A stretch of 64,000 nt of DNA from Rhizomicrobium palustre (GCF_011761565.1 NZ_JAASRM010000001.1:1302139-1366138); one strand, 5' to 3'; shown: positions 44,993-53,273, counted from the first letter of the stretch. Numbers and translations are program-made. The notes: generated by a model from the sequence alone, not told the origin.

Positions 44993-46534
44993 CTATTGGG
45001 TCACGCGCAGGGCGCCGATCTGACCGACAATTGTGGCGAAGGCCGAGATGATCTGGCTGGAGGTCGTGAGGGTGAAGTACTTGCTCTTGTCGCTGGCACA
45101 GCCCTGCAGCGGAGCCGAGCTTCCCGAACCGCCATTGATGTTCACAAACAGCGTGTAGATGATGATGCCATCCGCCTTGGCATTGCTGCAGGCGAGCGCG
45201 AGACGGCCATCCACATCCGAGGAGACGTCGTAGCCATTGCCCGACCAGCGGTTCTGGGTGTTGAGACCGTCAGAGAGAAGGATCATCACGCGCTGAGTGC
45301 CGGTGGGCATGACGGGCGGATTGAGCGGCGCCCCCTGGGTCATGGATTGCCAACCCCACACCATGCCGATGGTCTGATTGGTGGAGCCGTTGGGCTGCAT
45401 GGAATCCACTTTGCTGGACAAGGCGTTCCAATCATAGCCAAGCGGTAGAATGGTGGCTGTCGGACAGCTCGGCGTATTTTCCGCGACGAACAGGCTGGTA
45501 GGATCAGATATCGTCGGTGTGGTGTTTCTGACATCCACCGCCTGCCCGTTCGGCTTGGCGGAGCCGCCACGATCCGTGACACATCCGGTCCAGGTCGAAT
45601 GGGGATTGGCTTTCCAGGTATGGGTGTAGCCCCACCAGCCGGAAGAATCGAAACAGCCGTTCCAGTAATGCCCGGTAACGGTCAGCGAGGGGCAGATATA
45701 GCCGCTATAGCTTCCCCAATACGGGATCGCGTTCGTGTCGGATGCACCATTGGACGGGCCGGAGGTGCAGTGATAGCCCTCGTCATAGTCCTGCCAGGGG
45801 CAACCGCCACCGGGGCCGATGCTGTTGGACGGAGTTGGCGGGGCCGCATCGAAATCCGAAAAACTGAGCCAACTGGCGTTGCTATACCCCGTACCGATAT
45901 TCACATCGCGCGCGAAGGGAATAATCGAGACCTGCACATCGCCAGGGTTGGACGCGCTCGCCTTCAAGGTGTCGAGCAATTGATGCGCCGCGGTTTTCAA
46001 GGCCGCCATTTTGGACAGGCCAGTGGAATCGGTATCGGCCATCGAGCCCGTGTTATCCAGCACCAGCGACACCCACAGCTTGGCAGTGCCAGCCCATGCC
46101 ACCGTGCTCGAGGCGCTGACCGGAAGCGAGCTGACGCCAACAATCTTGAGCATGGTGGTCGGCATGACATCGCTGGTTGTCACGGTGACCGAGGAACTTG
46201 AAATCGAGACTGAGACCGCGGCGGGCGTGCCGTAGCTGGGATCGATTTTGTAATTGGCGTTGAAATACTGCTGCGCCAGCGTATTTGCGTCGCTTTGCGA
46301 AATGTTTTTCTTGCCGCCCACGGCCAGGGCAGCCACATCCAACGCCTCGTTCATGGCCGCGCGCACCATGGTCGCCCGCGCATAATCGAGGCTTGCGCCA
46401 ATCGCGAGACACAGCGGCACCAGCGACACCGCGAAAATCACCGCGACATTGCCGCGGCGATCTTGCGTGAACGCTTTCAGACGGGCCCACAAAGCGCGCA
46501 AACCCAAGAACTCCCCCAAATATCGGCGGAGCAT
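44993..46534 (-). CDS. TadG-like pilus protein with vWA domain
   Basis: A 513-residue paralogue of the neighbouring TadG. The N-terminal anchor is DRRGNVAVIFAVSLVPLCLA, followed by AAMNEALDVAALAVGG and a vWA domain with VLDNTGSMADTD and VMILLSDGLNTQNRW. A large Trp/Cys/Gly-rich insertion (around GGCPWQDYDEGYHC) lies inside the vWA region in place of the FCCH-like module of its paralogue. It probably has a surface or adhesive role in the Flp pilus system. Confidence 0.88.
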   Translation of the reverse strand: MLRRYLGEFLGLRALWARLKAFTQDRRGNVAVIFAVSLVPLCLAIGASLDYARATMVRAAMNEALDVAALAVGGKKNISQSDANTLAQQYFNANYKIDPSYGTPAAVSVSISSSSVTVTTSDVMPTTMLKIVGVSSLPVSASSTVAWAGTAKLWVSLVLDNTGSMADTDSTGLSKMAALKTAAHQLLDTLKASASNPGDVQVSIIPFARDVNIGTGYSNASWLSFSDFDAAPPTPSNSIGPGGGCPWQDYDEGYHCTSGPSNGASDTNAIPYWGSYSGYICPSLTVTGHYWNGCFDSSGWWGYTHTWKANPHSTWTGCVTDRGGSAKPNGQAVDVRNTTPTISDPTSLFVAENTPSCPTATILPLGYDWNALSSKVDSMQPNGSTNQTIGMVWGWQSMTQGAPLNPPVMPTGTQRVMILLSDGLNTQNRWSGNGYDVSSDVDGRLALACSNAKADGIIIYTLFVNINGGSGSSAPLQGCASDKSKYFTLTTSSQIISAFATIVGQIGALRVTQ

Positions 46535-46595
46535 GATGGGGTATCCGTAAAAGGTGCGTTTTTATTTCAGTATATTTTGGGAGATTTGCGCCAAG

Positions 46596-46622
46596 ACGTT
46601 AATCCGGTAGTTAGATTAACGT
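46596..46622. promoter_or_regulatory. perfect 8-bp inverted repeat between tadG and tadE
   Basis: ACGTTAAT-N11-ATTAACGT lies in the 177-base gap between the divergent TadG (46534) and TadE (46712) genes. Arm length and central position suggest an operator for both directions. The TTAA cores are 13 bases apart, not the 7 needed for a standard CtrA site. Confidence 0.45.
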
Positions 46623-46711
46623 AGAATTCAGCAAAGTATGTGCTTTTGCTTCTGAGATGACGCGGTGCGGACTTTAATGGCGCGCGTCCCGCATTTTGCG
46701 GATGGGGAAGC

Positions 46712-47293
46712 ATGCCGATACGGGCTAAGGCGCGTTTTGGGGGGATGAAGCGGCGGGCCATGCGCCTTTGCCTTTCCTTCCTGCGTGCGCGCAAGGCCTC
46801 TGCGGCCATCGAGTTCGCCTTTGTGGCACCGATCTTTTTCCTGTTCCTGATGGCGACGATTGAAACAGGCATCATCTTCCTTGGCGGTTTCGTGCTGCAA
46901 AACGCAACCAATAGCGCGGCCAGACAGATTCGCACCGGCCAAGTCGCGCTCGGCGGCGTTTCCCAAAGCCAGTTCCGTCAGATGATCTGCGATGGCACTG
47001 CGCCACTGCTCGACTGCGACAGCAACCTGCAAATCGATGTGGAGACTTTCGCAAGTTTCGCATCCGCCAACATTACGAACCCAGTGGTCAACGGCAAACT
47101 GAACCCGGCGCTCAGTAATTGGCAGACCGGCAGCGTCTGCAGCATCGTACTGGTGCGCGCGTTCTATACCTATAACGTCGCCACCCCGCTTTTGACGCCC
47201 TTCCTTGTCAACATCAATTCAACGCAGCACCTGCTCTCTGCGGCGGTCGCCTTCCGCACCGAGCCCTACTCGACGGCGGTCGCGGGATGCTGA
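46712..47293 (+). CDS. tadE: TadE-like pseudopilin, copy 1
   Basis: A 193-residue protein with the TadE signature RKASAAIEFAFVAPIFFLFLM: a charged leader, then the hydrophobic spine with Glu at the fifth position. The extracytoplasmic part has cysteines (CDGTAPLLDCDS). GGGAAG precedes the ATG. Pseudopilins of this type are processed by TadV/CpaA. It overlaps the next TadE-like gene by 7 bases. Confidence 0.88.
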   Translation: MPIRAKARFGGMKRRAMRLCLSFLRARKASAAIEFAFVAPIFFLFLMATIETGIIFLGGFVLQNATNSAARQIRTGQVALGGVSQSQFRQMICDGTAPLLDCDSNLQIDVETFASFASANITNPVVNGKLNPALSNWQTGSVCSIVLVRAFYTYNVATPLLTPFLVNINSTQHLLSAAVAFRTEPYSTAVAGC

Positions 47294-47820
47294 AACTCTT
47301 CGCCCGCTTCGCCAAGAATCACGACGGCCTCGCCGCGCTGGAATTCGCGCTGATCGCACCGCTGATGATTGTGCTGTTTTATGGCGCGGTGGAGCTTTCC
47401 ACCGCCATCGACTGCAAATCGCGCGTCAACCGCGTCGGCTTCACAGTGGCCGATCTTGTCGCGCAATCAAGCGCGGTGAGCAGCGCCGACACGACCAATG
47501 TGTTCAACTGCGCCAATGCCATTCTCTACCCCTATGCCTCTGGCAACGCGAAGATCATTGTCTCGAGCCTGGTGGATAACGGCAAAGGCGGCGCTACCGT
47601 GGCGTGGAGCGATGCCCAGAACACCTCGGCACGCTCAAAAGGCACGACCATGACGGTGCCGGCAGGGCTGATCACCAGCGGTTCAGGTGGCAGCGTGATC
47701 TATGGCGAGATCAGCTACAGCTTCACCGCTCCCATCACGTATTTTCTGGGCGGACCAATTACCCTGACTTCGAGCTTTTATGCCAAGCCGCGGCGCTCCA
47801 CGACCGTGACACACACCTGA
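47287..47820 (+). CDS. TadE-like pseudopilin, copy 2
   Basis: A 177-residue protein with the anchor KNHDGLAALEFALIAPLMIV, the same TadE pattern as its upstream neighbour, and a beta-rich extracytoplasmic part ending SSFYAKPRRSTTVTHT. It overlaps tadE by 7 bases, so they are translationally coupled. It ends flush with the convergent tesB. It may be called tadF by position, but sequence alone does not settle this. Confidence 0.86.
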   Translation: MLKLFARFAKNHDGLAALEFALIAPLMIVLFYGAVELSTAIDCKSRVNRVGFTVADLVAQSSAVSSADTTNVFNCANAILYPYASGNAKIIVSSLVDNGKGGATVAWSDAQNTSARSKGTTMTVPAGLITSGSGGSVIYGEISYSFTAPITYFLGGPITLTSSFYAKPRRSTTVTHT

Positions 47821-48690
47821 TTACAAAACGCCAGGGCGCGGCCTGATCAGGCCTTCTTGCACGACCGACGCCACCAGCCTTCCATCACGGCTATAGAGTG
47901 TTCCGCGATTGAAGCCACGCGCACCCGAGGCCGAGGGGCTATCCTGTACTAAGAGCAGCCATTCATCGGCGCGGAAAGGGCGATGAAACCACATCGCGTG
48001 GTCGAGGCTGGCGAGCTGTACCTTATCGTCATACCAGCCAATGCCATGCGGACAGAGCGAGGTGCCGATGATCGAAAGATCGGAGGCGAAGGCGAGCATG
48101 GCACGGTGTAGCGCCGGGTCTTCCGGCACATCGCCTGCCGCCCGGATCCACAGCATCTCCTGTGGCGGGCGCGGCGCGGGATCAAAATAGGGCCTGGGAT
48201 CAATCGGCCGCGTCTCGATAGGGCGCGGGCGAAACACCCACGCGCAAAGTTCCGGCGGGATTCGATCCTGAGGGATGCGGGCACGCAGCTCGTTATCGCC
48301 CTCGAGAGTTTCAGGCGCTGGAACCTCGGGCATGGGCAGGGCATGTTCCAAGCCCGGCTCCTCGCGCTGAAAAGAGGCCTCCAAGGTGAAAATCGGGCGA
48401 CCATGCTGAATGGCGACAACGCGCCGCGAGGTGAAGCTAGCGCCATCGCGGCAACGCTCGACTTCATAGAGGATCGGAATCTTCGGATCGCCTGGGCGCA
48501 GGAAGTAGGCATGCAGCGAATGACACAGCCGCTCTTCCACCGTGCGCGAGGCCGCAATCAGGGCCTGGCCCAGCACCTGACCGCCAAAGACACGCTGAAC
48601 GCGGTCCTTGGGGCTGACGCCACGAAAGATGTTCTCTTCGATTTTCTCGAGGTCGAGAAGGTCGAGCACTTCCTTGATCGGCGCATTCAT
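47821..48690 (-). CDS. tesB: acyl-CoA thioesterase II
   Basis: A 289-residue double-hotdog thioesterase that hydrolyses acyl-CoA to fatty acid and CoA. It has the N-terminal VFGGQVLGQALIAASRTV and HSLHAYFLRPGD, then the second hotdog with LASLDHAMWFHRPFRADEW (catalytic Asp region) and SVVQEGLIR (catalytic Gln). Length matches TesB. It is divergent from btaA across a gap with a perfect inverted repeat. Confidence 0.94.
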   Translation of the reverse strand: MNAPIKEVLDLLDLEKIEENIFRGVSPKDRVQRVFGGQVLGQALIAASRTVEERLCHSLHAYFLRPGDPKIPILYEVERCRDGASFTSRRVVAIQHGRPIFTLEASFQREEPGLEHALPMPEVPAPETLEGDNELRARIPQDRIPPELCAWVFRPRPIETRPIDPRPYFDPAPRPPQEMLWIRAAGDVPEDPALHRAMLAFASDLSIIGTSLCPHGIGWYDDKVQLASLDHAMWFHRPFRADEWLLLVQDSPSASGARGFNRGTLYSRDGRLVASVVQEGLIRPRPGVL

Positions 48691-48728
48691 GGCATCGAAT
48701 TAAGCTCGCCTGAGGGCCCTGCGCAAGC

Positions 48729-48754
48729 AGGGGAATAATATCGGCTATTCCCCT
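48729..48754. promoter_or_regulatory. perfect 9-bp inverted repeat between tesB and btaA
   Basis: AGGGGAATA-N8-TATTCCCCT lies centrally in the divergent 127-base gap. Its symmetry and place point to a dimeric repressor or activator acting on tesB, btaAB or both. I saw no PhoB-type direct repeats (CTGTCAT) nearby. Confidence 0.5.
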
Positions 48755-48817
48755 TTGCTCCCGTTCCCTCTAAGTAACGCGGCTTGTCTGGGCCCCGGGG
48801 CTCCATCAAAGAAGAAC

Positions 48818-50032
48818 ATGGCTAACCAACTGCTCGAACGCGCCGCGCACCAGCGGCCCGCCACAACCAAAAGAGGTGCTCTAGAGCGCCTTTTTACCCT
48901 TATGTTTCAAGGGTTTGTCTATAACCAAATCTGGGAAGACCCGGATGTGGATTTGGCGGCGCTGGATCTGAAACCCCACCACCGGATGCTGACCATCGCT
49001 TCGGGTGGGTGCAACGTCCTGAATTATATGGCGGCGAATCCCGGCCGAATCATCGCGGTCGACCTCAATCCGAATCACGTCGCGCTGACCAAGCTGAAGC
49101 TTGCGGCCCTCAAGAACCTGCCCGATTACGAAACTTTCTTCCGTTTCTTCGGCAAGGCCAATGAGAAGGCCAACCGCGCCGCCTATGACCGCTATGTCAA
49201 GGATACGCTGGACGAAGAGACGCGGCGGTACTGGGATAAGCACATCCCGCTGCATGGCCGCCGCATCAACATGTTCGCGCGCAATCTCTACCGTTACGGG
49301 CTTTTGGGCCGTTTCATCGGCATTCTGCACGTAGTCGCCAAGCTGCATGGCAAGCGGCTGGAAGAGATGCTGGACGCCAAGACGCCAGAAGAGCAACGCG
49401 TTCAGTTCGATAAGTTGATCGCGCCGCTGTTCGATAACAAATCGATCCGGCTGATCTCCAAAAGCCCGGTTTCGCTTTACGCGCTTGGCATTCCGCCAGC
49501 CCAGTATGACGAGCTTGCCGGAGATGAGGCCAATATCCTGACCGTTTTGCGCGAGCGCGTAGAACGCTTAGCCTGCGATTTCCCCATCCACGAGAATTAT
49601 TTTGCCTGGCAGGCCTTCGCCCGCAGCTATGACGTGGATCATCGCGAAGCGGTGCCCGCCTATCTGCGCGAAGATGTCTACAGCAGCATTCGCGGCATGA
49701 CGGAGAAGGTTGAGGTCAATCACGCCTCGCTGACCGACTTCCTCAAGCGTCAGGATGCCGGCTCCCTGCACCGCTATGTGCTGCTCGATAGCCAGGATTG
49801 GATGAGCCCAGCCCAAGCCAGTGCTTTGTGGGCCGAAATCGATCGCACCGCCGACCGCAAGGATGGGCGCGTGATCTTCCGCACGGCGGGGCCGGACAGC
49901 ATTCTGCCCAAGAAGCTCCCGCCGGAGCTTTTAGCGCCTTGGGAATATCTGGAAGAGGAAAGCAAAGCCTTCCACGCCAAGGACCGTTCGTCCATTTATG
50001 GCGGGTTCCACGTCTATGTCCGAAAAGGCTGA
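48818..50032 (+). CDS. btaA: S-adenosylmethionine:diacylglycerol 3-amino-3-carboxypropyl transferase
   Basis: BtaA transfers the aminocarboxypropyl group of SAM to diacylglycerol, the first step to the betaine lipid DGTS. The 404-residue DUF3419 protein has VYNQIWEDPDVDLAAL, MLTIASGGCNVLNYM (SAM-binding glycine motif), IIAVDLNPNHVALTKLKL and YVLLDSQDWMSPAQ. ATG 48818 follows AAAGAAG; an upstream in-frame ATG at 48755 adds unconserved residues. It overlaps btaB by 17 bases. DGTS typically replaces phospholipids under phosphate limitation. Confidence 0.95.
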   Translation: MANQLLERAAHQRPATTKRGALERLFTLMFQGFVYNQIWEDPDVDLAALDLKPHHRMLTIASGGCNVLNYMAANPGRIIAVDLNPNHVALTKLKLAALKNLPDYETFFRFFGKANEKANRAAYDRYVKDTLDEETRRYWDKHIPLHGRRINMFARNLYRYGLLGRFIGILHVVAKLHGKRLEEMLDAKTPEEQRVQFDKLIAPLFDNKSIRLISKSPVSLYALGIPPAQYDELAGDEANILTVLRERVERLACDFPIHENYFAWQAFARSYDVDHREAVPAYLREDVYSSIRGMTEKVEVNHASLTDFLKRQDAGSLHRYVLLDSQDWMSPAQASALWAEIDRTADRKDGRVIFRTAGPDSILPKKLPPELLAPWEYLEEESKAFHAKDRSSIYGGFHVYVRKG

Positions 50033-50678
50033 ACAAGAAACAGCGGGCGGTCACGCCGAACTGATGGACCGGATCTACCGGCATCAGCGCTATATCTATG
50101 ATCTGACGCGGAAATATTATCTCTTCGGGCGCGACAAGCTGATTGCTGAGATGCGCCTAGGCCCCAAGGCGCGCGTGGTGGAGATCGGTTGCGGGACTGC
50201 GCGCAATCTGGTCCGAATCGCCCGGCGCTATCCCGACGCGGAGCTCTTCGGCCTGGATGCCAGCCAGGAAATGCTGAAAAGCGCTGAGGAAACGATTCGC
50301 AGAGCCGGACTGTCACGGCGCATCACCCTCGCCCATGGCTATGCCGAGCACCTCAGCCCGGCCATGTTTTCCCAAAGCGAAGGGTTCGACGCCTGCCTCT
50401 TCTCCTACAGCCTGTCCATGATCCCGGATTGGAAAGCTTCCATTCGCGCCGCTGAAGCCAATCTGAAGCCAGGCGGCAAAATCCATGCGGTGGATTTCGC
50501 AGATCTGACCGGACTTGGAAGACTCGGCCAAGCGGCGATGCTGTTTTGGCTAAGGCTTTTCCATGTCGCCCCGCGCGTGGAGTTGCTGCAGGCCTTGCAA
50601 GACCAAGAAGGCGCCAATTTCCGTCTTCTGCCCGGGCGCTATGCCTTTCTGCTCAGCGCAGAGCGGCTCAAGATTTGA
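50016..50678 (+). CDS. btaB: diacylglyceryl-homoserine N-methyltransferase
   Basis: BtaB methylates the homoserine lipid made by BtaA three times to DGTS. The 220-residue class I methyltransferase has MDRIYRHQRYIYDLTRKYYL, the SAM motif VVEIGCGTARNLV and LFGLDASQEML, and a late FSYSLSMIPDWKASI motif. ATG 50016 is preferred; ATG 49998 is also possible. It overlaps the end of btaA, a standard btaA-btaB arrangement. Confidence 0.93.
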   Translation: MSEKAEQETAGGHAELMDRIYRHQRYIYDLTRKYYLFGRDKLIAEMRLGPKARVVEIGCGTARNLVRIARRYPDAELFGLDASQEMLKSAEETIRRAGLSRRITLAHGYAEHLSPAMFSQSEGFDACLFSYSLSMIPDWKASIRAAEANLKPGGKIHAVDFADLTGLGRLGQAAMLFWLRLFHVAPRVELLQALQDQEGANFRLLPGRYAFLLSAERLKI

Positions 50679-50736
50679 GCTTCTTGATGCCGGTTGTGGC
50701 CTAAGCGGCACAGATCTGGCCAAACGGCCCTGCGCC

Positions 50737-50790
50737 TACCGGATTACCTCTTCAGCATCGAACCACAATGTCCTTCGCGCGTATTTGCAG
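50737..50790 (-). pseudogene. possible remnant of an ABC substrate-binding protein gene tail
   Basis: On the reverse strand the frame reads RRTLWFDAEEVIR then a stop, resembling the C-terminus (LLARADEVIR) of ABC_sub_bind-family proteins whose tails are often found as debris in alphaproteobacterial intergenic DNA. Only about 15 residues fit, so this is tentative. Confidence 0.25.
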
Positions 50791-51111
50791 GCGCGCGGCT
50801 GATGGCTGGGCGGGAAGAGCGGAAGGACAGAATATCGTGATCTGAAGCGTTAACTTTGCCCAATATTCGAGAACCGCAAAATACATATGCGTTCATCAAT
50901 TTGGGTTCTTAACAAGTGCGTCGCAATTTGATGAAGATTGTGGGACAAGAGGGCTTGATGTCGGCTCGCTCCACCGCATTTCCACCATATCTTGCGAGAA
51001 AACACGCGAAATACGCATTGTGATTGTACCGCCACAGTCAATGATTAATACAATATCAGGCGAGCAAAGGCATGGAATTACGGAAGACGAGAGGGCATAT
51101 TTGCACTGCCT

Positions 51112-51129
51112 ATGACCTAAGGAGGTCAT
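51112..51129 (+). promoter_or_regulatory. palindrome with consensus Shine-Dalgarno in the ompA leader
   Basis: ATGACCT-AAGG-AGGTCAT is a perfect 7-bp dyad whose centre contains AAGGAGGT, a perfect match to the 16S 3' end. The nearest ATG (51128) is too close to use it, and the true ompA ATG is at 51176. It may be a ribosome standby or a protein/sRNA site. Confidence 0.4.
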
Positions 51130-51175
51130 GGGCTGGAAAGGCAAACTCACTGCCTTCGCAATTAGGGGATTTCAG

Positions 51176-52249
51176 ATGAAGCTTCGTACTCTGGCGCTGA
51201 CAGGCGCCGCCGTACTGGCGATCGCAGTGCCCGCCGCGGCAAGCGATACGACCGGATGGTACGTCAGTCTCGGCGCTGGTTGGGACAAGTCTGCTGATTA
51301 CACAACTACCGTAACGACGCCTTTCACCGGTCTGGTGGCTGGCTCAAACAAGACGCCCTACTCGCTCTCGGCGGAAGATGGCTTCCTGATCGCAGGCGCG
51401 GTTGGCTACAAGTTTGCTGACAAGCTGCGTGTCGAAAACGAAATCGGTTTCCAGCAGAACCACGTCAACGGTAATTTCGCTGGCCAGACCTATTTCAACG
51501 GCACCACGCAGAAGTGGACCGACTTCGTGAACGTGGTCTATGACCACCAGTTCGCGGATAAGTGGACGTTCAGCTTCGGTGGCGGTATCGGCGCTGGCCG
51601 CATCGCCACGAGCTACAAGAACGCCTCGGCCCAGTTCTTCAAGCGCACCGATGTGCACTTCGCTCTGCAGGCGATTGCCGAGTTGGATTATGACCTTAAC
51701 GCTGACACCCAGATTGGCGTCGGCTATCGTTATCGTCATTTCACCGGCGATATCGACGGCAGCTGCGGCACGGGCTGCACGCTCAGCGGCGATGCTCCGA
51801 ACGAGCATGTTGCTATGTTCAGCATCCGCTACTTCCTGACGCCGCCGCCGCCCCCGCCGCCGCCGCCGCCGCCTCCCCCGCCGCCGCCGCCTCCTCCCCC
51901 GCCGCCGCCGCCGCCGGTTAAGACGTTCATCGTCTTCTTCGACTTCAACAAGTCGAACCTGACCTCGGCTGCTCAGGCGGTGGTGACCGAAGCGGTCACG
52001 ACGGCGAAGAAGAACGGCTTCGTGAAGGTGCAGATCGTCGGCCACACCGACACCGTCGGCTCCGACAAGTACAACATGAAGCTCTCGGTCTCCCGCGCGC
52101 AAAGCGTAAAGGACGAGATGGTGCGCCAGGGCCTCGACGGCACGGGCATTGCCATCCAGGGCAAGGGCTTCCACGACCTGCTGGTTCCGACCGGCCCGGG
52201 CGTGCGCGAGCCGCAGAACCGCCGCGCCACCATCGATCTGGGTAACTGA
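51176..52249 (+). CDS. OmpA-family outer-membrane protein with polyproline linker
   Basis: A 357-residue outer-membrane protein. The signal peptide (MKLRTLALTGAAVLAIAVPA) is followed by an eight-strand-type beta-barrel (about 22-220; GWYVSLGAGWDKSADY, FGGGIGAGRIATSYK). Then come 25 consecutive prolines (codons 223-247) and a C-terminal OmpA/MotB peptidoglycan-binding domain (IVFFDFNKSNL ... VQIVGHTDTVGSDKYN ... RVREPQ-type NRRATIDLG end). It tethers the outer membrane to the wall. ATG 51176 starts the signal peptide. A strong terminator follows at 52277. Confidence 0.93.
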   Translation: MKLRTLALTGAAVLAIAVPAAASDTTGWYVSLGAGWDKSADYTTTVTTPFTGLVAGSNKTPYSLSAEDGFLIAGAVGYKFADKLRVENEIGFQQNHVNGNFAGQTYFNGTTQKWTDFVNVVYDHQFADKWTFSFGGGIGAGRIATSYKNASAQFFKRTDVHFALQAIAELDYDLNADTQIGVGYRYRHFTGDIDGSCGTGCTLSGDAPNEHVAMFSIRYFLTPPPPPPPPPPPPPPPPPPPPPPPPPVKTFIVFFDFNKSNLTSAAQAVVTEAVTTAKKNGFVKVQIVGHTDTVGSDKYNMKLSVSRAQSVKDEMVRQGLDGTGIAIQGKGFHDLLVPTGPGVREPQNRRATIDLGN

Positions 52250-52276
52250 TCGAAGGTTCCGCGAGGACAATGTTGA

Positions 52277-52303
52277 GGGCGGGTCGCAAGACCCGCCCTT
52301 TTC
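52277..52303 (+). terminator. intrinsic terminator of the ompA-family gene
   Basis: GGGCGGGTC-GCAA-GACCCGCCC, a perfect 9-bp stem with a GNRA-like tetraloop followed by TTTT, 27 bases after the stop codon. Confidence 0.85.
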
Positions 52304-52356
52304 GTTTGCGGGGCGCCTAGTTGGTTGCGCGGTGTCGATTGCGATGAGCCAGGCAC

Positions 52357-52385
52357 AAAAAAGCCCGGGGCGAACCCGGGCTTTT
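52357..52385. terminator. bidirectional intrinsic terminator
   Basis: AAAAAA GCCCGGG-N5-CCCGGGC TTTT lies between the OmpA gene and the convergent hypothetical gene. The stem is 7 bp with A6 on one side and T4 on the other, so it can end transcripts in both directions. It lies 24 bases after the stop of the reverse-strand gene. Confidence 0.8.
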
Positions 52386-52408
52386 CAGCCGTTTAGCTGG
52401 AACTTACC

Positions 52409-53056
52409 CTAGTGGCCTGAGCCAGGCGCTGGCGCGGTCACCGTGGGGCCCTGCGGCGCAGTGCTGGGGCTTCCTTCCGCAGCGGGAGCTGTGCCCGCCA
52501 GGCGGACGGGATTAGGGCTCGGAATGATCCCGAAAGCCTTGGCGCCCTTCAGGGTGACGGCGACCTGCAATTCGCAGCGTGACACCCCGCCCGAGAGCTC
52601 GGCGACGGGAACATCGGCAACGAAATCCGCCAGCTCCATTTTCGTGGGGCCTAAGGCCGCGGCAGCCACCAAGGTCGCCTCTTGGCAGAAATCATCGTGA
52701 TTGCGGGTACGGCGCAGCTCGGCCTTGGCGGCCAGCTCGGTCTTGAACAGGTTGTAGGCCTTATCCCCCTGCTTGGCGCCCATGACGCGGCCAAACATCT
52801 TCAGCATCAGCTTGTCGGAAATCTGCAGATCCCTGGAAAACCGGGTTTGGAACGCATTGTAGTTGTCACGGGCCGCATCACCGCAGGTGAGCGCCGCATC
52901 CATGAGTTGCTGCTGGATTGCCGTGGTCTGCATGGCCGAAACCTCGGCCGGATCGGCACATTTGCCGGAAACCGCCTTGGCCTTGGGCGCCGCCCCCGCA
53001 GCCACGAACATTACGGCGAAACAGACGCCCGCCACCCCCAGGGTCTTGATCTTCAT
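52409..53056 (-). CDS. secreted alanine-rich protein of unknown function
   Basis: A 215-residue protein with a signal peptide (MKIKTLGVAGVCFAVMFVAAGA). The mature part has four cysteines in a helical domain: CADPAEVSAMQTTAIQQQL, ALTCGDAARDNYNAF, NHDDFCQEATLVAAAAL and SRCELQVAV. It ends in a Pro/Ala/Ser/Thr-rich tail. I do not recognise a family. Two disulfides are plausible, suggesting a periplasmic location. ATG 53056 is set by the signal peptide; the longer upstream frame has no conserved start. It has its own terminator and is divergent from asd. Confidence 0.7.
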   Translation of the reverse strand: MKIKTLGVAGVCFAVMFVAAGAAPKAKAVSGKCADPAEVSAMQTTAIQQQLMDAALTCGDAARDNYNAFQTRFSRDLQISDKLMLKMFGRVMGAKQGDKAYNLFKTELAAKAELRRTRNHDDFCQEATLVAAAALGPTKMELADFVADVPVAELSGGVSRCELQVAVTLKGAKAFGIIPSPNPVRLAGTAPAAEGSPSTAPQGPTVTAPAPGSGH

Positions 53057-53273
53057 ACCATCCTCAAAAACCAAAAAGCGGGCGGAGCCTATCACCGCCG
53101 GTGCGGTAGGGGTCAATCTTTCCCCGCCGCCTCGCAAGGACAAATTTGCGCTCCCTGCGGCTCCTTTGCCGCAAGCCTGGGGCGGGAGGGCGCGCGCCGT
53201 CCTTTCCTTGAGCGCCAAGGGCCTGTATTGCTCCGCCCCGCTCTCTGCGGAGCCGCTCTATAAGGAGAATGCC

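Larger units (their letters stand above)
50679..51175. other. long intergenic region before ompA
   Basis: This gap of about 500 bases between btaB and ompA has lower GC than its surroundings. It contains a possible gene-tail remnant (50737-50790) and a leader palindrome (51112-51129). I found no tRNA or convincing small gene. It likely includes a long ompA 5' leader. Confidence 0.5.

Noticed and set aside
50690..50775. tRNA-like pairing (GATGC ... GCATC) after btaB
   Set aside because: No anticodon arm, T-loop or CCA-end arrangement could be formed; the pairing is isolated.
51128..51175. ATG 51128 as the start of the OmpA-family gene
   Set aside because: AAGGAGGT ends one base before it, too close for initiation, and it would place 16 charged/polar residues before a perfect signal peptide that begins at 51176.
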